Below are positions 18,355-28,845 of a DNA stretch of 46,086 nucleotides, piece after piece. The translations under genes and the position numbers were made by a program. Where the stretch lies: contig NZ_JPMX01000022.1 in assembly GCF_000761485.1 (NCBI RefSeq), forward strand, positions 1-46,086, read 5' to 3'. The stretch comes from Modestobacter caceresii (GTDB lineage Bacteria; Actinomycetota; Actinomycetes; Mycobacteriales; Geodermatophilaceae). A model generated the notes under the pieces. It ran no database searches. It saw only the letters and a list, made by a program, of their open reading frames with translations, and was not told the origin of the DNA. Each line of letters opens with the position of its first letter. The stretch's first letter is position 1.

Positions 18355-20036
18355 CCCGAGCCGCAGAAATGGCCATTTCTGCGGACGTCGGCCCGGGGCT
18401 GCCGCGGCGGCTGCGTGCCCCCGCCCCGGGGTGGGAGCTGACCGCCGACGTCTGCGTGGTCGGGTCCGGAGTCGCCGGGCTCTGCGTGGCGCTGCACGCC
18501 CGCGCCGCCGGGCTGTCGGTCGCCGTCGTCACCAAGGTCGAGGTGGACGACGGCTCGACCCGCTGGGCGCAGGGCGGGATCGCCGCCGTCCTCGACCCGG
18601 CCGACACCCCGGCCGCGCACGCCCGGGACACCGAGGTGGCCGGGGTGGGGCTCTGCGACCCGGACGCCGTCCGGGCGCTGGTCACCGAGGGGCCAGAGCG
18701 GCTGCACCAGCTGATCAGCTGGGGGGCCGCGTTCGACCGGGGCCCGACCGGCCGGCTGCTGCTGACCCGGGAGGGCGGCCACTCCACCGACCGGATCGTG
18801 CACGCCGGCGGCGACGCCACCGGGGCGGAGGTCCAGCGGGCGCTGCGCGACGCGGTGGCCGCCGACCCCGGGGTGACGCTCGTCGAGCACGCGATGGTGC
18901 TGGACCTGCTGCGGGACGCCGACGGTCGCGCCGCCGGCGTCACCCTGCACGTGCTCGGCGAGGGCAGCGCGGACGGCGTGGGCGCGGTGCGGGCACGGGC
19001 CGTGGTGCTCGCCACCGGCGGGATGGGCCAGGTGTACGCCGCCACCACCAACCCGGGCGTCTCCACCGGCGACGGCGTGGCCCTGGGCCTGCGGGCCGGG
19101 GCGGTCGCGACCGACCTGGAGTTCGTCCAGTTCCACCCCACCGCCCTCTACCTGGGCCCGGACGCCCGGGGACAGCAGCCGCTGGTCTCCGAGGCGCTGC
19201 GGGGCGAGGGCGCGGTGCTGCGCGACGGCGCCGGGGAGCGGTTCATGCCCGGCGTGCACCCGCTCGCCGAGCTGGCCCCCCGCGACGTGGTGGCCAAGGC
19301 GATCACCCGGGTGCAGCTGCGCGACGGCGTCGACCACGTCTGGCTCGACGCCGTCGGCCTCCCCGGGCTCGCCGAGCGCTTCCCGACCATCGTGGCCCGC
19401 TGCCGGGAGGCCGGCATCGACCCGGTGACCGACCTGGTGCCGGTCACCCCGGCCGCGCACTACGCCTCCGGTGGGCTGGCCACCGACCTGTCCGGGCGGA
19501 CCACCGTGCCCGGCCTCTACGCCTGCGGCGAGGTCGCCTGCACCGGGGTCCACGGGGCCAACCGGCTGGCGTCGAACTCCCTGCTGGAGGGGCTGGTCTT
19601 CGCCGCGCGGATCGGCGACGCGCTGGCCCGCGAGCTGCCGGTGCCCGCTGCTGCGGGACCGGTGGACCCGCGGCCGGCCGGGCTGGTCGACGTCGCCGCC
19701 CGCGGGCCGCTGACCACGGCGATGTCGGCGCGGGTCGGCGCGGTGCGCAGCGGCCCGGGGCTGGCCGAGGCCGCCGGGCAGCTGGCGGCGCTGGGGGAGT
19801 GGACCACCGCCGTCCCCGGGGTGCCCGGCTGGGAGACCACCGACCTGCTCACCGTCGCCACCGCGATCACCGCCGCGGCCACCGCGCGCGAGGAGACCCG
19901 CGGCTGCCACTGGCGGGAGGACCACCCCGAGGCGGTCGAGGACTGGCAGGTGCACGTGGACGTGCGACTGGACGACGACGGGCGGGTCCGGCTCACCCGC
20001 CGCCCGGTGGGCACGCCCGTGGCGGTGGACTGGTGA
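18351..20036 (+). CDS. nadB: L-aspartate oxidase
   Basis: FAD enzyme that oxidises L-aspartate to iminoaspartate, the first step of de novo NAD synthesis. FAD-binding V-V-G-S-G-V-A-G-L, the H-S-T-D-R-I-V-H segment, and the C-terminal [11 protein letters not shown] motif are intact; 561 aa. GTG 18351 overlaps the panD stop. An in-frame ATG at 18369 inside a 24-base palindrome is an alternative start. Homology begins only about residue 28, so either would give a working enzyme. nadA, the usual partner, is not in the window. PanD and NadB use the same substrate, aspartate, which may explain the grouping. Confidence 0.95.
   Translation: MTRAAEMAISADVGPGLPRRLRAPAPGWELTADVCVVGSGVAGLCVALHARAAGLSVAVVTKVEVDDGSTRWAQGGIAAVLDPADTPAAHARDTEVAGVGLCDPDAVRALVTEGPERLHQLISWGAAFDRGPTGRLLLTREGGHSTDRIVHAGGDATGAEVQRALRDAVAADPGVTLVEHAMVLDLLRDADGRAAGVTLHVLGEGSADGVGAVRARAVVLATGGMGQVYAATTNPGVSTGDGVALGLRAGAVATDLEFVQFHPTALYLGPDARGQQPLVSEALRGEGAVLRDGAGERFMPGVHPLAELAPRDVVAKAITRVQLRDGVDHVWLDAVGLPGLAERFPTIVARCREAGIDPVTDLVPVTPAAHYASGGLATDLSGRTTVPGLYACGEVACTGVHGANRLASNSLLEGLVFAARIGDALARELPVPAAAGPVDPRPAGLVDVAARGPLTTAMSARVGAVRSGPGLAEAAGQLAALGEWTTAVPGVPGWETTDLLTVATAITAAATAREETRGCHWREDHPEAVEDWQVHVDVRLDDDGRVRLTRRPVGTPVAVDW
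18361..18384. repeat. Perfect 24-base palindrome at the nadB start
   Basis: The two 12-base halves are exact reverse complements (CCGCAGAAATGG then CCATTTCTGCGG). It is AT-richer (about 58% GC) than its surroundings and begins 7 bases after the nadB GTG codon. The nadB frame reads through it (A-E-M-A-I-S-A). It could be a regulator site, a translation-controlling hairpin, or a copy of a dispersed palindromic repeat. Confidence 0.85.
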
Positions 20037-20120
20037 GCGAGCATCGCAGCGAGCGCCAGCGAGCGAGGAGCGGAACGAGCCACCCGAGCGGAGCGAGGCG
20101 ATGACGTGGTGAGCGAGCAT
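20031..20120 (+). repeat. GAGCGAGC-rich spacer bounded by 14-base direct repeats, nadB-nadC
   Basis: TGGTGAGCGAGCAT occurs at 20031-20044 (across the nadB stop) and again at 20107-20120 (across the nadC start). The space between is a run of GAGCGAGC-, GCAGCGAGCG- and GGAGCGAGG-like words. It looks like a dispersed spacer repeat that has been used to supply the nadC start codon and ribosome site. Confidence 0.7.
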
Positions 20121-21062
20121 GGCGCGGTGACCACCCCGGCTGCCCGCGCCCTGCCCGCCGACCCCACCGACCTGACCGCCACCGGTCTGAGCGCCGCCTG
20201 GGTCGCCGAGCTCGTCGAGCGCACCCTGACCGAGGACCTGACCGGCGGTGCCCCGCTGCCCAGCGCCCCCGACGTCGCCGTCGGCTACGACGTGACCAGT
20301 GCCGCGACCGTCCCCGGCACCCAGTTCGGGACGGCGGACCTCGTCGCCCGGGCCGACGGCGTGGTCGCCGGGCTGCCGCTGGCGGCCCGCGTGTTCACCC
20401 GGCTGGCGCCCGGGGCGACGCTCACCGCCGGTGCGGCCGACGGTGACCGGGTGCGCCGCGGCGACGTGCTGCTCACCGTGCGCGGCCCGGTGCGGGCGCT
20501 GCTGGCCGCCGAGCGCAGCGCGCTGAACATCGCCAGCCGGGCCAGCGGCATCGCCACCGCCACCCGCACCTGGGTCGACGCCGTCGCCGGCACCGGCGCG
20601 GTCGTGCTGGACACCCGCAAGACCACCCCGGGGCTGCGGCCGCTGGAGAAGTACGCGGTGCGCTGCGGCGGCGGGTCGAACAAGCGGATGGGCCTCTACG
20701 ACGTGGCGATGGTGAAGGACAACCACGTCGCCGCGGCCGGGTCGGTGGCCGCCGCCGTCACGCTGGTCCGGGAGCGTGCGCCCCGGATCACCGTGCAGGT
20801 CGAGTGCGACACCCTGGAACAGGTCGGCGAGGCGTTGGACGCCGGCGCCGACTTCCTGCTGCTGGACAACATGACCCCCGACCAGCTGCGGCAGGCGGTG
20901 GCGCTGGTGGGCGATCTGGACGTCGACCTGGAGGCCACCGGCGGGCTCACCCTCGACGTCGCGCGGGAGGTGGCCGACACGGGCATCGACTACCTCTCCG
21001 TCGGCGCGCTGACCCACTCCTCGCCGATCCTCGACCTCGCCCTCGACCTGCGGGCCGGCTGA
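20106..21062 (+). CDS. nadC: Nicotinate-nucleotide pyrophosphorylase (carboxylating)
   Basis: Quinolinate phosphoribosyltransferase: quinolinate plus PRPP gives nicotinate mononucleotide and CO2. Key segments: E-R-x-A-L-N, D-T-R-K-T-T-P-G-L-R, K-Y-A-V-R-C-G-G-G, V-K-D-N-H, and the C-terminal S-V-G-A-L-T-H-S. 318 aa. The start is GTG 20106 (or the adjacent GTG 20109), with GAGG at 20095-20098. The first ~10 residues are encoded by the spacer repeat and are unconserved. It follows nadB by 69 bases, and coaX begins one base after its stop. Confidence 0.95.
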   Translation: MVSEHGAVTTPAARALPADPTDLTATGLSAAWVAELVERTLTEDLTGGAPLPSAPDVAVGYDVTSAATVPGTQFGTADLVARADGVVAGLPLAARVFTRLAPGATLTAGAADGDRVRRGDVLLTVRGPVRALLAAERSALNIASRASGIATATRTWVDAVAGTGAVVLDTRKTTPGLRPLEKYAVRCGGGSNKRMGLYDVAMVKDNHVAAAGSVAAAVTLVRERAPRITVQVECDTLEQVGEALDAGADFLLLDNMTPDQLRQAVALVGDLDVDLEATGGLTLDVAREVADTGIDYLSVGALTHSSPILDLALDLRAG

Positions 21063-21063
21063 C

Positions 21064-21888
21064 GTGCTGCTCACCGTCGACGTCGGCAACAGTCAGACGG
21101 TGCTGGCCACCTTCGACGGCGCCCGGCGGCTCGACTGCTGGCGGGTGACGACGCAGCCGCGGGCCACCGCCGACGAACTGCACATGCTGTGGCGCGGGCT
21201 GCTGCGCGACACCGTGGTCACCGGGGTCGCGGTCTGCTCCACCGTGCCCGCGCAGCTGCCGGCACTGCGGCAGCTGCTGGACCGGCTCGCCGTCCCGGTC
21301 ACGCTGATCGGGCCGGGCGTGCGCACCGGGGTGCCGCTGCACGTGGACAACCCGCGCGAGGTGGGGGCTGATCGGGTGGTCACCGCACTCGCCGCCCACG
21401 AGCTGTACGGCCGCCGTCCCGACGGCACGGGCCGGCCGGTCGTGGTCGTCGACTTCGGCACCTCCACCACCGTCGACGCCGTGGGCCCGGAGGGGCAGTT
21501 CCTCGGCGGCGCGCTCGCCCCCGGCGTCGAGGTGAGCCTGGACGCGCTGGCCTCCCGCGCCGCACAGCTGCGCTCGGTGGAGCTCACCGTCCCGACCCAG
21601 GCGATCGGGAAGAACACCGTCGCCGCCCTGCAGTCCGGGATGGTCCTCGGCTTCGCCGGGCTGGTCGACGGACTGGTCGCCCGGATCGCCGCCGAACTGG
21701 TCGCACAGTTCGGTGCCGCCCCGGTGGTGGTGGCGACCGGGGGACTGCACCGGCTGCTCGTCGACAGCTGCCGATCCATCGGGGAGCGTGAGCCCGATCT
21801 CACCGTGCACGGCCTGCGGCTGGCCTTCGAACGGCACCAGTCGTCCAGCGGGGCCAGCGGTGGCGGGACGTCGTCCGGCCGCCCGTAG
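21064..21888 (+). CDS. coaX: Type III pantothenate kinase
   Basis: First step of CoA synthesis from pantothenate. ASKHA-fold motifs: D-V-G-N-S-Q-T at the N-terminus, G-A-D-R-V near residue 100, D-F-G-T-S-T-T-V-D, and A-T-G-G with a C-terminal L-x-G-L-R-L. 274 aa; the last ~15 residues are Ser/Gly-rich. GTG 21064 is one base beyond the nadC stop. As in M. tuberculosis (Rv3600c), it lies between panD and lysS, but here nadB and nadC are inserted in that interval. Confidence 0.94.
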   Translation: MLLTVDVGNSQTVLATFDGARRLDCWRVTTQPRATADELHMLWRGLLRDTVVTGVAVCSTVPAQLPALRQLLDRLAVPVTLIGPGVRTGVPLHVDNPREVGADRVVTALAAHELYGRRPDGTGRPVVVVDFGTSTTVDAVGPEGQFLGGALAPGVEVSLDALASRAAQLRSVELTVPTQAIGKNTVAALQSGMVLGFAGLVDGLVARIAAELVAQFGAAPVVVATGGLHRLLVDSCRSIGEREPDLTVHGLRLAFERHQSSSGASGGGTSSGRP

Positions 21889-21891
21889 GCT
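21886..21891 (+). promoter_or_regulatory. Candidate -10 box for leaderless lysS
   Basis: TAGGCT begins within the coaX stop codon (TAG) and ends 8 bases before GTG 21900. It favours GTG 21900 over the in-frame GTG at 21894 as the lysS start and suggests a lysS mRNA without a leader. Confidence 0.45.
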
Positions 21892-21899
21892 CTGTGCCC

Positions 21900-23405
21900 G
21901 TGAGTGAGGAACCCCCCGGCCCGCCCGAGGACGAACTGCCCGAGCAGCTGCGGGTCCGGCGGGCCAAGCTCGACCGGCTGCGCGAGGCCGGCGTGGATCC
22001 CTACCCGGTCACCGTCGCCCGCACCACCACCCTCGCGGAGGTGCGCGCTGCGCACCCCGACCTGGAGCCGGACACGATGACCGGCGAGCAGGTCGGCGTC
22101 ACCGGGCGGGTCATCTTCTCCCGCAACACCGGCAAGCTGTGCTTCGCGACGCTGCGCGAGGGCGACACCGAGCTGCAGGTCATGCTCTCCCGTGACCGGG
22201 TCGGTGAGGAGCCCCTCGCCGCGTGGAAGGCCGACGTCGACCTCGGTGACCACGTGCTGGTCACCGGCGAGGTCGGGACGTCGCGGCGCGGGGAGCTGTC
22301 GGTCTTCGCCGACTCCTGGCAGCTGGCCGCCAAGGCGCTGCGCCCGCTGCCGGTGGCGCACAAGCCGATGAGCGAGGAGCTGCGCGTCCGCCGCCGCTAC
22401 GTGGACCTGATCGTCCGCGACGAGGCGCGTCGCACGGTGCACCAGCGGTCCACCGTGATGAGCACGTTGCGCTCCGGTCTGACGACCCGTCGGTTCCTCG
22501 AGGTCGAGACGCCGATGCTGCAGACCGTGCACGGCGGCGCCGCCGCCCGGCCGTTCCGCACGCACATGAACGCCTTCGACCTGGACCTCTACCTGCGCAT
22601 CGCCCCCGAGTTGTTCCTCAAGCGCTGCATCGTCGGCGGGCTGGACCGGGTCTTCGAGATCAACCGCAACTTCCGGAACGAGGGCGCTGACTCCTCGCAC
22701 TCCCCGGAGTTCGCGATGCTCGAGGCCTACGCCGCGTACTGGGATTACCAGGAAATGGCCCGGATGACCCAGGAACTGGTGCAGGAGTGCAGCACGGCGC
22801 TCTTCGGCGACCACGTCGCCCGGCACCACGACGGCACCGAACTCGACCTCTCGGGTGAGTGGCCGCAACTGTCGCTCTACACCGCGGTCTCCGATGCGGT
22901 CGGTGAGGAGATCACCCCGGAGACGCCGGTGCAGCAGTTGCGCGCCATCGCCGAACGGCACGACATCGGCGTCGACCCTGCCTGGCTGCCCGGGAAGGTG
23001 GTCGAGGAGGTCTTCGAGGCGCTCGTCCAGGACCGGCTGCAGTCGCCGACGTTCGTCATCGACTACCCGCTGGACACCTCACCGCTCACCCGCGCCCACC
23101 GGTCCGAGCCGGGCAAGGCGGAGAAGTGGGACCTCTACATCGGCGGGATCGAACAGGGCACCGCCTACTCGGAACTGGTGGACCCGGTCGTCCAGCGGGA
23201 GCGGTTCACCGCCCAGGCACTGTTGGCCGCCGCCGGGGACCCGGAGGCGATGGCGCTGGACGAGGACTTCCTCGAGGCGCTGGAGTACGGGATGCCGCCC
23301 ACCGGCGGTCTCGGTTTCGGCATGGACCGGCTGATGATGACGCTCACCGGATTGGGGATCAGGGAGACGATCCTGTTCCCTTTGGTGCGCCCACTCCATC
23401 AATGA
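21900..23405 (+). CDS. lysS: Lysyl-tRNA synthetase, class II
   Basis: Charges tRNA-Lys. An N-terminal OB-fold anticodon-binding domain (about residues 55-160; V-T-G-R-V-I-F-S-R onward) is followed by the class II core. Motif 2 is [11 protein letters not shown] and motif 3 is G-L-G-F-G-M-D-R-L. The residues T-P-M-L-Q and R-I-A-P-E-L are also standard. 501 aa from GTG 21900 (503 from GTG 21894). No extra membrane domain, so it is the housekeeping LysS and not LysX. It follows coaX by 11 bases, and hairpins come immediately after its stop. Confidence 0.95.
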   Translation: MSEEPPGPPEDELPEQLRVRRAKLDRLREAGVDPYPVTVARTTTLAEVRAAHPDLEPDTMTGEQVGVTGRVIFSRNTGKLCFATLREGDTELQVMLSRDRVGEEPLAAWKADVDLGDHVLVTGEVGTSRRGELSVFADSWQLAAKALRPLPVAHKPMSEELRVRRRYVDLIVRDEARRTVHQRSTVMSTLRSGLTTRRFLEVETPMLQTVHGGAAARPFRTHMNAFDLDLYLRIAPELFLKRCIVGGLDRVFEINRNFRNEGADSSHSPEFAMLEAYAAYWDYQEMARMTQELVQECSTALFGDHVARHHDGTELDLSGEWPQLSLYTAVSDAVGEEITPETPVQQLRAIAERHDIGVDPAWLPGKVVEEVFEALVQDRLQSPTFVIDYPLDTSPLTRAHRSEPGKAEKWDLYIGGIEQGTAYSELVDPVVQRERFTAQALLAAAGDPEAMALDEDFLEALEYGMPPTGGLGFGMDRLMMTLTGLGIRETILFPLVRPLHQ

Positions 23406-23414
23406 CTCACCTGT

Positions 23415-23443
23415 CCGGGGCATTTACCAGGAGAATGCCCCGG
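23415..23443 (+). terminator. Hairpin after lysS
   Basis: Ten-base perfect stem (CCGGGGCATT with AATGCCCCGG) and 9-base loop, 9 bases after the lysS stop. A second small hairpin (GGCAT/ATGCC) follows at once. This 139-base gap is AT-richer than the rest of the window and must also contain the lsr2 promoter, which was not resolved. Confidence 0.65.
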
Positions 23444-23544
23444 AATTGGCATGAATGCCACTGTTCGTGGTGCAATGGGGTCGTCGATCACGGGGGAGCA
23501 GTGACGACAGTCCACGACCCCGCAGCAACAGGAGAGAACAGACA

Positions 23545-23898
23545 ATGGCACGTAAGGTCCAGGTGATCCTGAGCGACGACCTCGACGACAGCATCTCTGC
23601 TGACGAGACGGTCACGTTCGCCCTCGACGGGACGACGTACGAGATCGACCTGTCGGACAAGAACGCCGCGGAGATGCGCGACGTGTTCGGCAAGTACGTC
23701 GCGGCCGCCCGCAAGGTGAGCAGCCGTGGCACCCGGGCCTCGGGCGCAGGCCGGTCGCGCGCCACCGGTGGCGGCGGCCGGATGGACCGTGAGCAGGCCG
23801 GCGCGATCCGCGACTGGGCCCGCAGCAACGGCCACCAGGTCAGCGACCGCGGCCGCATCCCGGCCAGCGTCGTCGAGGCCTTCGAAGCCGCCCACTGA
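23545..23898 (+). CDS. lsr2: Lsr2 nucleoid-associated protein
   Basis: H-NS-like silencer that bridges and coats AT-rich DNA in actinobacteria. The N-terminal dimerisation domain (residues 1-55, M-A-R-K-V-Q-V) is followed by a basic Gly/Ser/Arg linker. The C-terminal DNA-binding helix pair carries the minor-groove R102-G103-R104 motif. 117 aa, normal. ATG 23545 is fixed by an AGGAGAG site at 23530-23536. The lysS-lsr2-clpC order is conserved in M. tuberculosis. The relatively AT-rich upstream region could be a target of Lsr2 itself (inference). Confidence 0.96.
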   Translation: MARKVQVILSDDLDDSISADETVTFALDGTTYEIDLSDKNAAEMRDVFGKYVAAARKVSSRGTRASGAGRSRATGGGGRMDREQAGAIRDWARSNGHQVSDRGRIPASVVEAFEAAH

Positions 23899-23900
23899 TC

Positions 23901-23960
23901 GAAGGACCCCCTCGCCCCCCACCACTCGCAGGCTCGTGGTGGGACCCTGCGAGGGGGCCG
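23901..23960 (+). terminator. Repeated terminator element, copy A (after lsr2)
   Basis: Begins 2 bases after the lsr2 stop. Outer stem CCCCCTCGC/GCGAGGGGG and inner stem CCCACCAC/GTGGTGGG. It is 54/60 identical to the element at 43258-43317 read on the minus strand, with 29 bases identical at the left end and 16 at the right. A diverged relative lies at 28786-28845. Confidence 0.75.
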
Positions 23961-23977
23961 TTCCAGCGAGTCACCTT

Positions 23978-24008
23978 CGGCCCGGCACCTCATCGAGGTG
24001 CCGGGCCG
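23978..24008 (+). terminator. Second hairpin after lsr2
   Basis: Perfect 13-base stem (23978-23990 with 23996-24008) and 5-base loop CATCG. With copy A it forms a tandem barrier between lsr2 and clpC. Confidence 0.65.
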
Positions 24009-24038
24009 TCGTGCGTCCGCTCATGGCGTAACCGCGGC

Positions 24039-24064
24039 GGAACACCACTCCTGGGACGACAGTT
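24039..24064 (+). promoter_or_regulatory. Candidate SigR/SigH-type promoter upstream of clpC
   Basis: GGAAC at 24039-24043 and GTT at 24062-24064 are separated by exactly 18 bases, the spacing of the GGAAT-N18-GTT consensus of the actinobacterial thiol-oxidative and heat stress sigma factor (SigR in Streptomyces, SigH in mycobacteria). It lies in the 340-base lsr2-clpC gap, about 170 bases before the clpC ATG. A weak housekeeping pair (TCGACG 24104, TACAGT 24129) is also present. Confidence 0.4.
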
Positions 24065-24238
24065 GTCTCCATCGAGCCCCCCGAGAGGTCCGACGGCCTG
24101 GTCTCGACGCCGATCGGGTGGTGCGAACTACAGTGGAACGACCGGTGCCCCAGCGCGCCGACGTACGTCGGGTGTCCACCGTCCCCTGCCGGGGACACGA
24201 GCACAGCAGGTCCAGCCGGTCAGAGGGAGATACAGCAG

Positions 24239-26782
<2,544 letters not shown>

Positions 26783-26787
26783 TCGAC

Positions 26788-26850
26788 GACCCCGTCCGCT
26801 GACGGGGTCCTGACAGGGGCCGTCCTCCGCATCCGCGGGGGGCGGCCCCT
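26788..26850 (+). terminator. Double hairpin after clpC
   Basis: First hairpin: 9-base stem GACCCCGTC/GACGGGGTC with 4-base loop (26788-26809), 5 bases after the clpC stop. Second: a 16-base stem including two G-T pairs (26815-26830 with 26835-26850) and a 4-base loop. A very strong intrinsic stop; mutY converges from the other side. Confidence 0.8.
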
Positions 26851-26905
26851 CGTCGTCCGTCCGGTCCGGGCGACCCCGCTGGCGGTCAGCTCACCGGGGG
26901 AGGCC

Positions 26906-27820
26906 TCAGCCGGGGAGGGAGAAGCGGCCGTCCGGGGTCTGCTCGACCAGCCCGTCCACCAACAGCGAGTCCAGGCAGCGCGAGCGCTGGACGGCGTCGT
27001 CCCACGCCGGCGTCAGTGCATCGGCCTCGACCGGCTCCGGTGCGGCCCGCAGCACGTCGAGCAGTCGACCTCGCACCTGGCGGTCGGTGCCGGCGAACGC
27101 CTGCACCCGCCGCGGGGGGCCGTCGTACGCCGGCGAACCGGCCATCCGCCACGCGCACCGGTCGGAGACGGGACAGGCGCCACAGCGAGGGCTGCCGGCG
27201 ACGCAGACGAGCGCACCGAGCTCCATGACGGCCACGGAGAACCGCACCGCGCGGGCGTCGTCGGCCGGCGCCAGCTCGGCGATGTCGGTCAGGTCCGTCG
27301 CCCGGGCGGGCGCCGCCTCGGCGCGTCCGTGCACCAGCCGTGCGACGACCCGTCGGACGTTGGTGTCGACCACCGGCTGGCGGCTGCCGTGGCCGAAGCA
27401 GGCGACCGCCCGGGCGGTGTACGTGCCGATGCCCGGGAGCGCCTCGAGCTCGGCGACGTCGGCGGGCACCGCGCCACCGTGGCGTTCGTTGATGGCGACG
27501 GCGGCCTCCCGCAGGCGCAGGGCCCGCCGCGGGTAGCCGAGCTTGCCCCAGGCCCGGATCACCTCGGCCGGGCTGGCTGCCGCCAGGTCCGCGGCAGCGG
27601 GCCAGCGGGCCAGCCACTCGCGCCAGACCGGCTCCACCCGGCGCACCGGCGTCTGCTGGAGCATGACCTCGCTGACCAGCACCGCCCACGGGTCGGTGCC
27701 GGGGGCGCGCCACGGCAGGTCCCGGGCGGCGCCGGCGTACCAGTCCACGAGGACGTCGCCGACGGCCTCTCCGGCGGGGGCGGGCTGGTGGCGTGCGGCG
27801 CCGGGCGAGGTGGTGCTCAC
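26906..27820 (-). CDS. mutY: A/G-specific adenine DNA glycosylase
   Basis: Removes adenine mispaired with 8-oxoguanine or guanine. A helix-hairpin-helix (L-P-G-I-G-T-Y-T-A) is followed by the catalytic D152 (V-V-D-T-N-V-R-R), with E51 in the S-E-V-M-L-Q-Q-T-P segment. The [4Fe-4S] cluster cysteines C206, C213, C216 and C222 have the canonical 6-2-5 spacing. The C-terminal MutT-like domain is short or absent, as in many actinobacteria. 304 aa from GTG 27820; an in-frame GTG at 27847 would add nine unconserved residues. Neither start has a strong ribosome site. Confidence 0.93.
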   Translation of the reverse strand: MSTTSPGAARHQPAPAGEAVGDVLVDWYAGAARDLPWRAPGTDPWAVLVSEVMLQQTPVRRVEPVWREWLARWPAAADLAAASPAEVIRAWGKLGYPRRALRLREAAVAINERHGGAVPADVAELEALPGIGTYTARAVACFGHGSRQPVVDTNVRRVVARLVHGRAEAAPARATDLTDIAELAPADDARAVRFSVAVMELGALVCVAGSPRCGACPVSDRCAWRMAGSPAYDGPPRRVQAFAGTDRQVRGRLLDVLRAAPEPVEADALTPAWDDAVQRSRCLDSLLVDGLVEQTPDGRFSLPG

Positions 27821-27991
27821 GGGGATCCAGTGTGCCTGGGCCCCCACGGACCCTGCCGTCGGAGTTGCAGACGAACCGAGCCAGCACCCTCCGTCACCAC
27901 CCGCCGGGTGGACCGTGGCCCGGGGCCGCGCCGGGGCGATGGGCCCCCTCCGGTCAGGGCGTGGCGCGCTGTCGGCGACCGGCTCGCCGGT

Positions 27992-27997
27992 TAGCGT
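27992..27997 (+). promoter_or_regulatory. Candidate -10 box, leaderless layout
   Basis: TAGCGT ends 7 bases before GTG 28005, with CTGTCG at 27969-27974 as a possible -35 (17-base spacing). No ribosome site is seen before the GTG. Confidence 0.4.
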
Positions 27998-28004
27998 CGC
28001 CGAC

Positions 28005-28715
28005 GTGCTGCACCCGGTCGGCCCGTTGCCCGCTGTCGTCTACTGGCGACGGCGTCTGCTGGTCCTCGGGTGCGCGGTGGGCGTGCTCGGTGGCGGCGGC
28101 TGGCTGGGGGTCGCGGTGGCCACCGGGTCGCCGGACGAGGACACCGTGCTCACCGCCGCGGGCGATGAGTCGGTACCCGCGCCGGCCCTGGACCAGGTCG
28201 TGCCGTCGCTGGCGGCGGTGCAGCTCCCGACGGCCGAGCCCGCCGAGGAACCGCAGGACGCGGAGCGGCAGGACGGCGAGCCGGCGGACGAGGAGCCGCC
28301 GGCCGAGGCGCTGCCCGTGGACGGCGGACCCTGCAGCAACGACATGATCGGCGTCGAGGTGCGGCCGACCCCGGCCAGCAGCCCGGTCGGCAGCAAGCCG
28401 ACGTTCGACCTGGTGGTCACCAACGTCTCGCAGGTCTCCTGTGTCCGTGCGCTGGACAAGGGGCTGCAGGAGATCGTGATGGTCGACGCATCGGGCACCC
28501 GGGTGTGGGGGAGCAACGACTGCTTCCCGGAGACGACGACGGACCCGCGGACGCTGCAGCCGGGGGAGTCCGTGGTGTTCCCGGTGCTGTGGGGTGGGCT
28601 GAGCAGCACGCCAGGGTGCACCGCGGAGCGCGTGCAGCCCGCACCGGGGGACTACCGGCTGCGCGGCCGGTTGGACACGGCGACCAGCCCCGACGCCGCC
28701 TTCACCCTGACCTGA
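28005..28715 (+). CDS. Membrane-anchored or secreted hypothetical protein with four cysteines
   Basis: 236-residue protein. A basic start (W-R-R-R) and one hydrophobic segment (residues about 18-40) indicate export or a signal anchor. A Pro/Glu/Asp-rich linker (50-105) leads to a beta-rich domain with four cysteines (P-C-S-N, V-S-C-V, D-C-F, P-G-C-T) that could form two disulfides outside the cell. It sits between mutY and disA, where M. tuberculosis has the membrane protein Rv3587c, so it may be that protein's counterpart, though relatedness was not tested. Start GTG 28005 is chosen from the upstream TAnnnT box and the position of the hydrophobic segment. Function unknown. Confidence 0.7.
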   Translation: MLHPVGPLPAVVYWRRRLLVLGCAVGVLGGGGWLGVAVATGSPDEDTVLTAAGDESVPAPALDQVVPSLAAVQLPTAEPAEEPQDAERQDGEPADEEPPAEALPVDGGPCSNDMIGVEVRPTPASSPVGSKPTFDLVVTNVSQVSCVRALDKGLQEIVMVDASGTRVWGSNDCFPETTTDPRTLQPGESVVFPVLWGGLSSTPGCTAERVQPAPGDYRLRGRLDTATSPDAAFTLT

Positions 28716-28726
28716 CCTGACCTGAC
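28707..28726 (+). repeat. Four tandem CTGAC units over a stop codon
   Basis: CTGAC is repeated four times without interruption. The stop codon of the preceding gene (28713-28715) is inside it, and the TGA copies at 28708, 28713, 28718 and 28723 fall in all three forward frames. Confidence 0.8.
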
Positions 28727-28741
28727 GGGCCGCAGGCCCGT
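28725..28741 (+). terminator. Short hairpin after the hypothetical gene
   Basis: ACGGGCC-GCA-GGCCCGT, a 7-base stem with a 3-base loop, 10 bases past the stop. Confidence 0.5.
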
Positions 28742-28785
28742 ACGGCCCCGCTGCAGAGGCCCGATGCGAGCTTGCAAGCGTTGGC

Positions 28786-28845
28786 AAAAGGACCCCGTCC
28801 TCCTCATCCCTCGCAAGCTCGGGACGAGCCTCGGGACGGGGCCGA
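28786..28845. terminator. Diverged copy C of the repeated terminator, between convergent genes
   Basis: Starts AAAAGGACCCC and ends GGGGCCG like copies A and B, with a related middle (CTCGCAAGCTCG). Outer stem CCCCGTCC (28793-28800) with GGACGGGG (28834-28841). It abuts the disA stop, so it can end disA on the minus strand and the hypothetical gene on the plus strand. Confidence 0.6.

Noticed and set aside
23899-24031. Small protein-coding frames between lsr2 and clpC
   Set aside because: They are built on hairpin sequences of two terminators, have no ribosome site and resemble no protein.
24009-24238. ClgR operator before clpC
   Set aside because: A ClgR-type site was looked for because ClgR controls clp genes in actinobacteria, but no convincing inverted GTTCGC-like repeat was seen.
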